From: AC-32 sp035624425
Lineage (GTDB): Bacteria; Actinomycetota; Thermoleophilia; Gaiellales; Gaiellaceae
Direction: 5' to 3'
DNA length: 37,814 bases
NCBI GenBank assembly: GCA_035624425.1
Contig: DASPRN010000043.1
Span: forward strand, 1 to 37,814
Each line of letters begins with the position of its first letter. The first letter of the stretch is position 1. The position numbers and the translations under genes are program-made. The notes beneath the pieces are model-generated. The model saw only the letters and a list, made by a program, of their open reading frames with translations. It was not told where the DNA came from and searched no databases. Positions 1 through 7,519 of this stretch are shown here, piece by piece.

Positions 1-636
1 GCCGTGATCCACGACCCCGAGGCAGCCGAGGACGTTCTGCGCCCGCGCCGCCTCGGCGAGACCCTCCGCGACGGGCGGCTCTGGCTCCTCTGCAGCGGGA
101 GCGGCTTCTACCTCGTCGCGCAGATCGCGATCACGAGCTTCGTGGTGCTCTTCCTGTACGACGAGCGCGGGTTCTCACGCGGCGAGGCGGCCGCGGTGCT
201 CGCGGCTGTCCAGGTGTTGGCGGCAGCGTTCCGGATCGGCGGTGGCCGCTGGTCCGACGTGGTCGGCTCCCGCCTCCGGCCGCTGCGGTTGATCGGCCTC
301 GCCAGCGGGGCGACGCTGGGGGTCGTGGCGGTGCTCGTCGACGCGCCGGCGCCGGTGCTCGTCGCGGCTCTGATCGTGGCCGGCGGCGTTGCGATGGCAT
401 GGAACGGCCTTTCCTACACGGCCGCCGCCGAGCTCGCCGGACGGGAACGGAGCGGCGCGGCGCTCGGGATGCAGCAGACGGCGCTCGCCGCAGTCGGCGC
501 GGCCGTCCCGCCGGCCTTCGCCGCGATCGTCTCCGCGACGTCGTGGCGAGCCGCGTTCGCGTTCGCGGCCGCGTTCCCGCTCGCGGGAGCTTTGGTCCTC
601 CGGCTGCTCCGTTCCGGCTCGGCGTACGGTTTGTAG
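1..636 (+). CDS. MFS transporter, C-terminal part (cut by window edge)
   Basis: The reading frame is open from the first base, so this is the end of a gene that starts outside the window. About 210 residues are visible. They contain six hydrophobic helices separated by short arginine-rich loops, with GGRWSDVVGSRLRPLR resembling the loop signature between helices of the major facilitator superfamily. The fragment therefore looks like the second six-helix bundle plus part of the central loop. Its TAG stop lies directly against the ATG of the allantoate-amidohydrolase-like gene, so the two are probably co-transcribed. That neighbour makes a purine, ureide or related nitrogen compound a reasonable guess for the substrate, but nothing in the sequence fixes it. 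Confidence 0.8.
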   Translation, partial: AVIHDPEAAEDVLRPRRLGETLRDGRLWLLCSGSGFYLVAQIAITSFVVLFLYDERGFSRGEAAAVLAAVQVLAAAFRIGGGRWSDVVGSRLRPLRLIGLASGATLGVVAVLVDAPAPVLVAALIVAGGVAMAWNGLSYTAAAELAGRERSGAALGMQQTALAAVGAAVPPAFAAIVSATSWRAAFAFAAAFPLAGALVLRLLRSGSAYGL

Positions 637-1689
637 ATGCGCGTGCTCGAACGGCTGGACCAGCTGTACGCGATCGGCGGCGGCCCGGGTGCCAACCGGC
701 TCGGTGGGACTGCCGAGGAGGACGAAGCGCACGAGCTCGTCACCATGTGGATGCGGGAGGCGGGGCTCGAGATCGAGGTCGATCCTGCCCGCAATCTGTT
801 CGGACGCTTGCGGGGGAGGCGGCCCGAGCTACCGGAGGTCTGGACTGGGTCGCACCTCGACTCTGTGCCGGCGGGCGGCCGCTTCGACGGAGCCCTGGGG
901 GTCGTCGCGGGTCTCGAGGCAATCGAGCAGGCTGGGCGGCAGGCGGGCACGTTGACGGTCGTCGCGTTCCGCGACGAGGAGGGGGCCCGAGGCGTCGGCT
1001 GCTTCGGCTCTCGCGCTCTCTGCTCAGGTTGGCTCGACCCGAAGCCCGCAGTCTTCCTCGAGGCGCACGTCGAGCAAGGGCCGCGCCTCGGGCACGCGGG
1101 CGCGCCGCTGGCGGTCGTGACCGGGATCGTCGCTACCGCGCGAGGCGAGGTCGTGTTCGACGGGCAGCCGGGACACGCGGGCACGACGCCGATGGTGGGC
1201 CGTCGAGACGCGCTCGCAGCGGCCGCCGAGTTCGTCCTGCACCTGCGGGACGCAGCCTCCGCCGTCGACGGCGCGGTGGCCACGGTCGGCCGCCTCGAGG
1301 TCGAGCCGGGTGCGGCGAACGTGATCCCGGCGCGCGTCGTGATCAGCGTCGACGTTCGCGCTCCGGATTCCGCGAGCCTCGACGCGGTTCTCGCGGAGAT
1401 ACCCGCTGAGACCGTTCGCACGGAAGCGGTCGCGATGTCGGCCGCTCCGACGGACGCGCTGCGGGCAGAGATCGAGCGGCTCGGCCTGCCGCTGCTGGAG
1501 CTGCCGTCCGGCGCCGGTCACGACGCCGGCGTGCTCGCCGCCGCCGGAGTGCCGACGGCGATGCTCTTCGTCCGCAGCCTGCGCGGCGGCATCAGCCATA
1601 CGCCGGACGAGGAGACGAGCGCGGAGGACGTCGAGCTCTGCATCGAGGTGCTGGCAGGCGCGCTGGCCAAGCTCGCCTCGGTGGAGTGA
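637..1689 (+). CDS. M20-family Zn-dependent amidohydrolase, allantoate amidohydrolase / N-carbamoyl-amino-acid hydrolase type
   Basis: A 350-residue peptidase-M20 hydrolase. WTGSHLDSVPAGGRFDGALG carries the first metal ligands (H, D), FRDEEG the bridging and catalytic acidic residues, and LEAHVEQGP another metal ligand. GQPGHAGTTPM lies in the dimerisation domain, and GGISHTPDE near the C-terminus supplies the last histidine. This set is typical of AllC and the hydantoinase/carbamoylase branch, which cut the ureido group of allantoate or N-carbamoyl amino acids. The surrounding urate genes favour allantoate. Family members are usually about 400-415 residues; the part between GSRALCSGWLDP and the EAHVEQGP motif is about 30 residues shorter than I expect, apparently lacking a surface segment. 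The ATG follows the upstream TAG with no gap. Confidence 0.85.
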   Translation: MRVLERLDQLYAIGGGPGANRLGGTAEEDEAHELVTMWMREAGLEIEVDPARNLFGRLRGRRPELPEVWTGSHLDSVPAGGRFDGALGVVAGLEAIEQAGRQAGTLTVVAFRDEEGARGVGCFGSRALCSGWLDPKPAVFLEAHVEQGPRLGHAGAPLAVVTGIVATARGEVVFDGQPGHAGTTPMVGRRDALAAAAEFVLHLRDAASAVDGAVATVGRLEVEPGAANVIPARVVISVDVRAPDSASLDAVLAEIPAETVRTEAVAMSAAPTDALRAEIERLGLPLLELPSGAGHDAGVLAAAGVPTAMLFVRSLRGGISHTPDEETSAEDVELCIEVLAGALAKLASVE

Positions 1690-1701
1690 TCGTCCGGGAG
1701 G

Positions 1702-2109
1702 CTACCGCTCTTCGAGGCGGATCTCTTGTGCGCCCTGCCAGAGAGCGCGCCGACCCATCTCGGGGAGGCGCTCCAGGCCCTCGACGACCGTGGCGAAGTG
1801 GTTCCCTGCGAGCGCCCCCGCCTTGCTGGCGAACGAGGTCGGGCCGTACGGAAACAGGATCTCGGTCTCGCTCACGCCGCCGGGATAGAGAAGGATCTCA
1901 CCGGGCGCCGGGTAGCAGGTCGCGTTCTCGGGGCCGAGTCCGAGCTCCAGCTCGCCGAACGGGATCCAGCAAGCCTCCCCGCTCCAGCGAGCGTGGACGA
2001 TCTGGCTCTCGAGGGGTAGGAGCCGGCGGAAGGTCGCAACGGTCCGGGGTGCCGCGTCCTCCTCGAGCCGGGCCACGAAGCGGAGCTCGCCGACGCTGAT
2101 CTCGAGCAC
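1702..2109 (-). CDS. DUF3830 family protein (cyclophilin-like fold)
   Basis: A 135-residue protein beginning with GTG (MLEISVGELRFVARLEEDAAPRTV). The opening strand pattern, the phrase APRTVATFRRLLPL and the later PGEILLYPGGVSETEILFPYG match DUF3830, a cyclophilin-like beta-barrel family of unknown function that often sits beside amidohydrolases and nitrogen-compound catabolic genes. It is the last gene of the minus-strand purine operon, 9 bp after puuD, and converges on the M20 hydrolase with 12 bp between the stops. No peptidyl-prolyl isomerase activity should be assumed. A role in ureide or urate metabolism is inferred only from position. Confidence 0.75.
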   Translation of the reverse strand: MLEISVGELRFVARLEEDAAPRTVATFRRLLPLESQIVHARWSGEACWIPFGELELGLGPENATCYPAPGEILLYPGGVSETEILFPYGPTSFASKAGALAGNHFATVVEGLERLPEMGRRALWQGAQEIRLEER

Positions 2110-2118
2110 GCGCCGAAC

Positions 2119-3312
2119 CTACCTGATCCTCGCGCCCTGGCGGATCCACGCGCCGAGGATGGCACGCTCGGTCCGCGTCATCCCGGTCACGTTTCCGAGT
2201 GGCATCACGGTCGTGGTCACCGCTGCCTGCTCGATCAGGTTGGCCCGTGCCCTGATCTGCTGCGGCGTGTCGAAGGCGATCCCGAGCGGCGCCGAGTCAG
2301 TCCTCGTGGGATGCGACGAGTGACAGGGGACGCAACGCTCCTCGACGATCGCCTGCGCGCGTGCGAACGGAACGACCTGCGCGGTCTCCAAGGCCGCTGC
2401 CCCGCCGGAGCTCTGGGGCCGGATCGCGATCGCGACCCCGGCGATCGCAAGGGCGGCCGTCAGTGGAATCGGCCAGACGTTGTAGCCGATCTGGCGGAGG
2501 TTGAAGAACAGCCGGATCCAGGCGCCGATCAGCATCATCACGACGAGGATCAGCCAGGAGTAGCTGTGGCCGTACGTGCTGGGAAAGTGCGGGCTCAGCA
2601 TCGCGAACAGGACAGGAAGCGTCAGGTAGTTGTTGTGCACCGAGCGCTGCTTGGCACGGATCCCGGGCGCGGGGTCGGGCTCCTGGCCGGCCTTCATCGC
2701 CCGCAGCAGCTTGTGGTGGGCGGGGATGATCACGAAGAAGACGTTGGCGACCATGATCGTCCCGAGCATCGCGCCGACCTGGATGTACGAAGCGCGTGCA
2801 CTGAACAGCCGGCTGCAGGCCCACGCGGCCACGGTCGTCAGCGCGATCATGGCCATCGCGACCACGAGCTGGCTCGAGACCGCACGACAGAGGGCGTCGT
2901 AGACGATCCAAGCCGCGGCGAGCAAACCGATCGAGATCAGGATCGCTTCGGTCGGGGTCAGGTCGGCGACACTCGGGTCGACCAGGTAGGTGCGCGCGTT
3001 GACGTAGTAGAGGACGATCAGGAGCGCGAAGCCCGAGAGCCACGTCGTGTAGGCCTCCCACTTGAACCAGTGCAGGGGCTCAGGGAGCTTCGGGGGCGCG
3101 ACCCGGTATTTCTGCACCTGGTAGAAGCCGCCGCCGTGGATCTCCCACTCCTCGCCGGCCACTCCGCGGCGGGCGTCTTCGGAGTCCTCGGGCGTCCGCA
3201 GGTGGTTGTCGGCGGCGACGAAGTAGAACGAGGTGCCGATCCAGACGATCCCGGCGATCACGTGCAGCCAGCGGGCCAGGAAGTCGAGCCACTCGTTCGC
3301 GTACGGACTCAT
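2119..3312 (-). CDS. puuD: PuuD-type membrane urate hydroxylase with C-terminal cytochrome c domain
   Basis: A 397-residue integral membrane protein. The N-terminus (WLDFLARWLHVIAGIVWIG) and further hydrophobic segments match the PuuD family, membrane proteins that oxidise urate to 5-hydroxyisourate with electrons passing to a fused cytochrome c rather than to O2 with H2O2 release. The C-terminal heme domain is visible as CVPCH at about residues 327-331, with a candidate axial methionine in VMPLGNVTGM near residue 370. The start is ATG, 5 bp after the OHCU decarboxylase stop. Neighbours encode the next two steps (HIU hydrolase and OHCU decarboxylase), so the urate-to-allantoin route is complete here. 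No classical soluble uricase is present in the window. Confidence 0.93.
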   Translation of the reverse strand: MSPYANEWLDFLARWLHVIAGIVWIGTSFYFVAADNHLRTPEDSEDARRGVAGEEWEIHGGGFYQVQKYRVAPPKLPEPLHWFKWEAYTTWLSGFALLIVLYYVNARTYLVDPSVADLTPTEAILISIGLLAAAWIVYDALCRAVSSQLVVAMAMIALTTVAAWACSRLFSARASYIQVGAMLGTIMVANVFFVIIPAHHKLLRAMKAGQEPDPAPGIRAKQRSVHNNYLTLPVLFAMLSPHFPSTYGHSYSWLILVVMMLIGAWIRLFFNLRQIGYNVWPIPLTAALAIAGVAIAIRPQSSGGAAALETAQVVPFARAQAIVEERCVPCHSSHPTRTDSAPLGIAFDTPQQIRARANLIEQAAVTTTVMPLGNVTGMTRTERAILGAWIRQGARIR

Positions 3313-3317
3313 AAGCG

Positions 3318-3755
3318 CTAGCTGCGGCTCCAGCGGTCGCGGGCGATCGCGACCAGCTCGCCGAGACCCGTGTCGAGCTCCTCGTTGCGCGGGCGCGTGA
3401 TTCGCCCCCGCAGCACCTCCAGGATCTCCGACTTGGGGCGCGCGTTCACGAACACGACGAACCGGAAGCCGAACCGCTCCTCGTAGGCCTGGTTCAGCTC
3501 GGCCAGCTCGGCGAGGAGGGCGGGATCGGCTTCAACGCCCTGCTCCGCAGCCGAGCGGGGGGAGAGGTTGCCCGCGCCGATCGACGGGTGGGCGTCGAGT
3601 GCCTCGAGCTTCTCGTCCTCGTTCAGTCCGGCGATGACCTTCGGCGCGGCCGCGAGCGGGTTTTCGTACCCGGCGAGCTTCTCGACGAAGCGCGTCCTCC
3701 CCTCGAAGAGCTCGGCCAGCTCCTCGACGGTCAGCTGCCGCGGTAGGTCGCGCAC
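3318..3755 (-). CDS. uraD: OHCU decarboxylase (2-oxo-4-hydroxy-4-carboxy-5-ureidoimidazoline decarboxylase)
   Basis: About 145 residues from a GTG at 3755 (MRDLPRQLTVEELAELFEGR). The family signature is clear: AHPSIG with the catalytic histidine at about residue 56, SAAEQ at 69-72, and YEERFGFRFVVFVNARPK. The enzyme decarboxylates OHCU stereospecifically to S-allantoin. The gene overlaps the 3' end of the HIU hydrolase by 25 bp in another frame, so the start lies inside that gene. I chose GTG 3755 because homology begins there and no better start is closer. It is slightly short against the usual 160-170 residues. Confidence 0.9.
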   Translation of the reverse strand: MRDLPRQLTVEELAELFEGRTRFVEKLAGYENPLAAAPKVIAGLNEDEKLEALDAHPSIGAGNLSPRSAAEQGVEADPALLAELAELNQAYEERFGFRFVVFVNARPKSEILEVLRGRITRPRNEELDTGLGELVAIARDRWSRS

Positions 3756-4024
3756 GAGTACGAGGAGACGAGCAGCGGGACGTGGTGGTGGCCGTCGTCG
3801 AGCTCGAGCTCGAGCTCGACGCGCCGGAAGTACGGCGACGGTGGATGGAAGACGAGACGATAGGCGCCGGGCTCGAGGTCGCCGGCGATCGGCGAGATGC
3901 GGCCGTCGGCGTCGGTCTCGGAGCCGGCGACGAGGTCCTCGCCGCGGTAGAGCTCGACTCGGACTCCCCGTCCGGGCCGGCCGCGCTCGGTGTCGAGAAC
4001 GTGGGTCGAGAGAGAGACGCTCAC
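3731..4024 (-). CDS. uraH: 5-hydroxyisourate hydrolase (transthyretin-like)
   Basis: A 97-residue transthyretin-related hydrolase that opens the ring of 5-hydroxyisourate to give OHCU. Diagnostic features are STHVLDTERGRPG at the N-terminus (His 8), TDADGR at about 38-42 (Arg 42), HHHVPLLVSSYS at about 79-90 and the terminal YRGS. The GTG start at 4024-4022 overlaps the upstream deaminase stop as GTGA, so translational coupling is likely. The run VELELELDD is coded by a perfect GAGCTC-rich palindrome, explained by Glu/Leu codons. It sits between the gene that can supply urate from 8-oxoguanine and the OHCU decarboxylase, as expected for a pathway operon. Confidence 0.95.
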   Translation of the reverse strand: MSVSLSTHVLDTERGRPGRGVRVELYRGEDLVAGSETDADGRISPIAGDLEPGAYRLVFHPPSPYFRRVELELELDDGHHHVPLLVSSYSCATYRGS

Positions 4025-5331
4025 GTTGCAAACTTCTGCGCCCGGCGGCGGTGCTCCTGCGCGATCTCGGCCTCGTCGGCACGGACGAGCCGCCCTTCCC
4101 GGACCACGTCTTCGCCGCGGACGAGCAGCCGCTCGACTCTGTGCGGGCCCGTGAGCACGAGCGCCGCCACCGGGTCGTCGGCGCCCCCGAGCTCGAGCCC
4201 GTCCGTCCGCCAGATCGCGATGTCGGCGCTCCTGCCCGGCTCCAGCGACCCGAGGTCGTCGCGTTTCAGGATCGCAGCGCCGCCTCGCGTGCCCAGCCGT
4301 AGCGCCTCCCGCGCGGTCATGGCCTCCGCACCACCGCGCCCGCGCGCGAGCAAGAGCGCCTGTTTCACCTCGAGGAACAGGTCGCCTCGCTCGTTGGACG
4401 CCGAGCCGTCGACACCGAGACCGACGCGGACACCCGCGTCGAGCATGGAGCGAACCGGAGCGATTCCCGCCCCGAGCCGAAGGTTCGAGGTCGGACAGTG
4501 CGCGACCCCGGTTCCTGTGGTCGCGAAGCGGCTCACGTCGTGATCGCCGAGGTGGACGCAGTGGGCGCACCAGACGTCGCCGTCGAGCCAGCCGAGCTGC
4601 TCGAGGTAGTCGACCGGACGGCATCCGTACAGCTCACGGCAGTAGGCCTCCTCCTCGACGGTCTCCGCGAGGTGTGTGTGAAGTGTCCGCCCGAGCCGGC
4701 GCGCGAGCTCGGCCGACTCGGTCATCAGCCGGCCGGTAACCGAAAAGGGCGAGCAGGGCGCGACGACGAGCTCCGGGTAACGGGCCGCGAGCCGCTCGGT
4801 CTCCGCGAGCACCTCGTCCGCATCCTCGACGAGGGAATCGGGCGGCAGGCCCCCGTCCGACTCGCCGAGATCCATCGATCCGCGCGAAGGAATCAGGCGC
4901 ACCCCGAGCTCGCGTGCGGCGACCATCTCCGCCTCGATCAGGTCGCCTCCTCCCCGGGGGAACACGTAGTGGTGGTCGAACACGGTCGAGCACCCCGAGA
5001 GCGCGAGCTCGGCCAGCCCCGTTCGCGCCGCCGCGTACTCGGACTCGGCATCGAGCCGCGCCCAGACCGGGTAGAGCGTCTTCAGCCAGGTGAAGAGGTC
5101 GGCCTCCTGCGCGCGGGCGCGCGTGAGAGTCTGGTACAGGTGGTGGTGCGTGTTGACGAGGCCGGGTGTGACCAGCGCTCCGCCGAGATCCTCGCGCTCG
5201 TCCGCCTCGGGCTCGCTGCCGCCCCCGGCCTCGACGACGAGGCCGTCCTCGACGAGCACCCAGCCGCTCGAATGCTCCGTGCCCGTGTCGTCCATCACGA
5301 CCACGTGGGCGTTGGCGAGAAGCCGTTTCAC
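4021..5331 (-). CDS. 8-oxoguanine deaminase / guanine-deaminase-like amidohydrolase
   Basis: A 436-residue amidohydrolase. Metal ligands are visible in NTHHHLYQTLTRA (His 62 and His 64), HTHLAET, CAHCVHL and GLGVDGSASNE (Asp). NTHHHLYQTLTRA plus LFTWLKTLYPVWARLD is the pattern of the 8-oxoguanine deaminase / hydroxyatrazine hydrolase branch rather than classical GuaD. 8-Oxoguanine deaminase produces urate, the substrate of the adjacent PuuD. The GTG start at 5331 gives MKRLLANAHVVVMDDTG and overlaps the upstream stop as GTGA. The open frame extends upstream to 5631, but homology starts at 5331. Guanine or another aminopurine as substrate cannot be excluded from sequence alone. Confidence 0.85.
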   Translation of the reverse strand: MKRLLANAHVVVMDDTGTEHSSGWVLVEDGLVVEAGGGSEPEADEREDLGGALVTPGLVNTHHHLYQTLTRARAQEADLFTWLKTLYPVWARLDAESEYAAARTGLAELALSGCSTVFDHHYVFPRGGGDLIEAEMVAARELGVRLIPSRGSMDLGESDGGLPPDSLVEDADEVLAETERLAARYPELVVAPCSPFSVTGRLMTESAELARRLGRTLHTHLAETVEEEAYCRELYGCRPVDYLEQLGWLDGDVWCAHCVHLGDHDVSRFATTGTGVAHCPTSNLRLGAGIAPVRSMLDAGVRVGLGVDGSASNERGDLFLEVKQALLLARGRGGAEAMTAREALRLGTRGGAAILKRDDLGSLEPGRSADIAIWRTDGLELGGADDPVAALVLTGPHRVERLLVRGEDVVREGRLVRADEAEIAQEHRRRAQKFAT

Positions 5332-6245
5332 ACCCGGAGTGGTACGAGCTCGAAGCGGTCGACGTCGACCAGGCCCTGGTCGGTGATCTTCAGGCTCGGG
5401 ATGACCGAGAGCGCGAGGAACGCCATCGTCTGAAACGGAGAGGGCAGCGCGCAGCCGAGCACCGCAGCCGCGTCGATGCAGCCGTTGCTCGCCGAGACGA
5501 CCTCCTCCGCGATGTGCTCGGGCTCCCGGTCGTCGGTGCAGAAGGCGATCCGGTGCGGGCCGAACTCCTTCGCCAGCGGAATCAGCGCCTGGAGGTTTCG
5601 TGCGGCCGAGGCCTCTCGCACCAGGAGCCACATTCCGGCGCGAAGTCGCTCGCGGCCCTCGTCGATCGTGAAGGCCTCGTGATCGGAGTAGATCCCGGCG
5701 GCCGCGTAGGCGTTCAGGGACTTCACGCGGCGCCGCCGGAGCAGGCCCTCGAGGTCACCGGTCGAGAACGGGCGCCGAGGCGACTCGAACCGCGAGGCGG
5801 GCACCGAGGAGGAGGCCATGAAGTACACATCCAGCGGAAGAACGCCGCAGACGTCGAGCAGCCAGTGGACGCCGTCGGTCCCGAGGACGTTCGCGATCTC
5901 GTGGGGGTCGACGACGACCGAGGTCGTGCCGAGCGGCAGCACCAGGCGCGCGAACTCGTCGACGAGCAGCTTCGTGGTCTCGAGGTGCATGTGGGCGTCG
6001 ATGAACCCGGGCACGACGTCCCGGCCCGAGGCGTCGAGTGTCTCTTCGCCCTCGTAGTCGCCGAGACCGGCCACGCGGCCGTCGACGACCGCGACGTCGG
6101 TCTCGAGCCATTCGCGGGTGAAGACGGAGAGAACCCGGCCGCCGCGGATCACGAGGTCGGCGGGCTCGTCGCCTCGTGCCACTGCCAACCGTCGAGCGAG
6201 CCCTGCCACGGGACGACGATACCCGGGGTGCGGGATTCTCAGCAC
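5328..6245 (-). CDS. Adenine-deaminase-like protein with two internal segments missing (possible remnant)
   Basis: An intact 305-residue frame reads as adenine deaminase at both ends, but the family is about 550-600 residues. Recognisable parts are LAVARGDEPADLVIRGGRVL, FIDAHMHLETTKL, VVDPHEIANVLG, LNAYAAAGIYSDHEAF, LLVREASAARNL and FCTDDREPEHIAEE, followed directly by LGCALPSPFQTMAFLAL and a typical end (GLVDVDRFELVPL). Near residue 174 the stretch that normally carries the conserved Glu (AEMM) and the GHxPG histidine is absent. Near residues 247-262 roughly 230 residues are absent, the end of the barrel and most of the C-terminal domain. Metal binding should therefore be incomplete. The frame is kept and the end overlaps the next gene as GTGA. 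The start could be GTG 6245 or GTG 6209. Confidence 0.7.
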   Translation of the reverse strand: MLRIPHPGYRRPVAGLARRLAVARGDEPADLVIRGGRVLSVFTREWLETDVAVVDGRVAGLGDYEGEETLDASGRDVVPGFIDAHMHLETTKLLVDEFARLVLPLGTTSVVVDPHEIANVLGTDGVHWLLDVCGVLPLDVYFMASSSVPASRFESPRRPFSTGDLEGLLRRRRVKSLNAYAAAGIYSDHEAFTIDEGRERLRAGMWLLVREASAARNLQALIPLAKEFGPHRIAFCTDDREPEHIAEEVVSASNGCIDAAAVLGCALPSPFQTMAFLALSVIPSLKITDQGLVDVDRFELVPLRV

Positions 6246-6260
6246 GGCTCGCGCAGAAAG

Positions 6261-6266
6261 TACGCT
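6261..6266 (+). promoter_or_regulatory. Candidate -10 box (TACGCT) of the molybdenum hydroxylase operon
   Basis: TACGCT lies 6 nt before the GTG at 6273, so transcription would start at or next to the start codon. No Shine-Dalgarno sequence precedes that GTG. The spacing matches several other candidate leaderless promoters in this window. No convincing -35 box is visible. The region between this operon and the divergent purine operon is only 27-63 bp, depending on which start the adenine-deaminase-like gene uses. Confidence 0.4.
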
Positions 6267-6272
6267 GCCGTC

Positions 6273-7064
6273 GTGGACGTGCTCAGCCCGCGATCACTCG
6301 ACGAGGCGCTCCACCTGAAGGCCGAGCGGCCGGACGCGGTGCCGATCCAGGGGGGCACCGACGTGATGGTCGAGCTCAACTTCGACCGCAGCCGGCCCGA
6401 CACGCTTCTGAACCTGAACGAGGTACCCGAGCTTCGGCGCTGGTCCCGCGACGACGGAATGGTGCGGCTGGGTGCCGGCCTGACCTACACCGAGGCGATG
6501 AACGCGCCGTTTGCCGGCGACTACCGCGCGCTGGCCGAGGCGTCGCGAACCGTGGGCGGTCCGCAGATCCGGAACCGCGGCACGATCGGCGGCAACCTCG
6601 GGACCGCCTCGCCTGCCGGGGATGCGCTGCCGCCGCTGCTCGTGGGCGACTCGGAGGTCGAGCTCGCGAGTGTCAACGGCTCGCGCACGCTGCCGCTGAC
6701 GGAGTTCATCCTGGGGCCGAAACGGAACGCGCTCGCGCCGGACGAGCTGATCGTCGCGGTGAACGCGAGCCCCGGCGGCCCGCGGCAAACCTTCATGAAG
6801 ATCGGTCCGCGCAACGCGATGGTGATCGCGGTCGTCTCCCTCGCTCTGGCCGTGGACGAGGAGCGGGGCGAGGTGCGCGCGGCCTTCGGCTCGGCGGGCC
6901 CGGTGCCCGGGCTCGTGGCCTTGTCGCTCTCCGAGCGCGACCAGCTGGCCGAGCGCGTGGCGGAGGCGGCCAGCCCGATCGATGACGTTCGTGGCACGGC
7001 GGCGTATCGGCGGCATGCGCTGCGTGTCCTCGTTGGGCGCGGCTTGGAGCGCTGCCTCGTATGA
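6273..7064 (+). CDS. Molybdenum hydroxylase FAD-binding subunit (xanthine dehydrogenase type)
   Basis: A 263-residue protein of the CoxM/XdhB FAD-binding family. PIQGGTDVMVELN is the first FAD-binding motif, TVGGPQIRNRGTIGGNLGTASPAGD the second (RNxGTxGG), and PIDDVRGTAAYRRHAL the usual C-terminal signature. It carries electrons from the 2Fe-2S subunit to NAD or another acceptor. The GTG at 6273 (MDVLSPRSLDEAL) is where homology begins; the open frame extends far upstream but is not protein-like there. It is first of a tightly coupled three-gene operon and its stop overlaps the next ATG as ATGA. Divergent urate-forming and urate-degrading genes suggest a purine substrate. Confidence 0.92.
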   Translation: MDVLSPRSLDEALHLKAERPDAVPIQGGTDVMVELNFDRSRPDTLLNLNEVPELRRWSRDDGMVRLGAGLTYTEAMNAPFAGDYRALAEASRTVGGPQIRNRGTIGGNLGTASPAGDALPPLLVGDSEVELASVNGSRTLPLTEFILGPKRNALAPDELIVAVNASPGGPRQTFMKIGPRNAMVIAVVSLALAVDEERGEVRAAFGSAGPVPGLVALSLSERDQLAERVAEAASPIDDVRGTAAYRRHALRVLVGRGLERCLV

Positions 7065-7519
7065 GGTTCGAGCTGACCGTGAACGGCGAGCGGCGGGAGG
7101 CCGACGTCTGGGAGGGCGCGAGCTTGCTCTTCGCGCTGCGCGAGAGCCTCGGTCTGCCGGGCTCGAAGAACGCTTGCGAGCAGGGCGAGTGTGGCTCCTG
7201 CTCGATCCTGCTCGACGGGAGGCTCGTCTGCTCATGCCTCGTGTTGGCCGCGCAGGCCGAGGGCCACGAGATCGTCACCGTCGAGGGCCTCGCCGAGGAC
7301 GGCCGCTTGCACCCGGTACAGGAGGCATTCGCCGAGACGGGCGCGGTGCAGTGCGGGTTCTGCACGCCGGGCCTGATCGTCGCGACCGTCGACCTGCTGG
7401 CCCGCAACCCCGAGCCGAACGGTGACGAGATTCGCGAGGCCCTCGCCGGGAACCTCTGCCGCTGTACCGGCTACGCCAAGATCTTCGAAGCCGTCCAGCT
7501 GGCGGCGCGAGGCGCATGA
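7061..7519 (+). CDS. Molybdenum hydroxylase [2Fe-2S] subunit
   Basis: A 152-residue iron-sulfur subunit. The N-terminal plant-type ferredoxin domain has Cys 39, 44, 47 and 59 (CEQGECGSC ... C). The C-terminal helical domain has Cys 98 and 101 (QCGFCTPG) and Cys 133 and 135 (NLCRCTGY). All eight ligands of the two clusters of the CoxS/XdhC family are present. It relays electrons between the molybdenum centre and FAD. The ATG overlaps the FAD-subunit stop (ATGA 7061-7064) and its own stop overlaps the large subunit start (ATGA 7516-7519), so the three subunits should be made in step. Confidence 0.96.
   Translation: MRFELTVNGERREADVWEGASLLFALRESLGLPGSKNACEQGECGSCSILLDGRLVCSCLVLAAQAEGHEIVTVEGLAEDGRLHPVQEAFAETGAVQCGFCTPGLIVATVDLLARNPEPNGDEIREALAGNLCRCTGYAKIFEAVQLAARGA

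Noticed and set aside
2311..3321. A 336-residue plus-strand frame opposite puuD
   Set aside because: The composition (Asp, Arg, Gly, His, Gln) and lack of motifs are typical of an antisense shadow; PuuD on the other strand has heme and membrane motifs.
3797..3820. A perfect GAGCTC-rich palindrome inside the HIU hydrolase gene
   Set aside because: It is fully explained by alternating Glu and Leu codons in a beta strand (VELELELDD), a frequent pattern in this codon usage.
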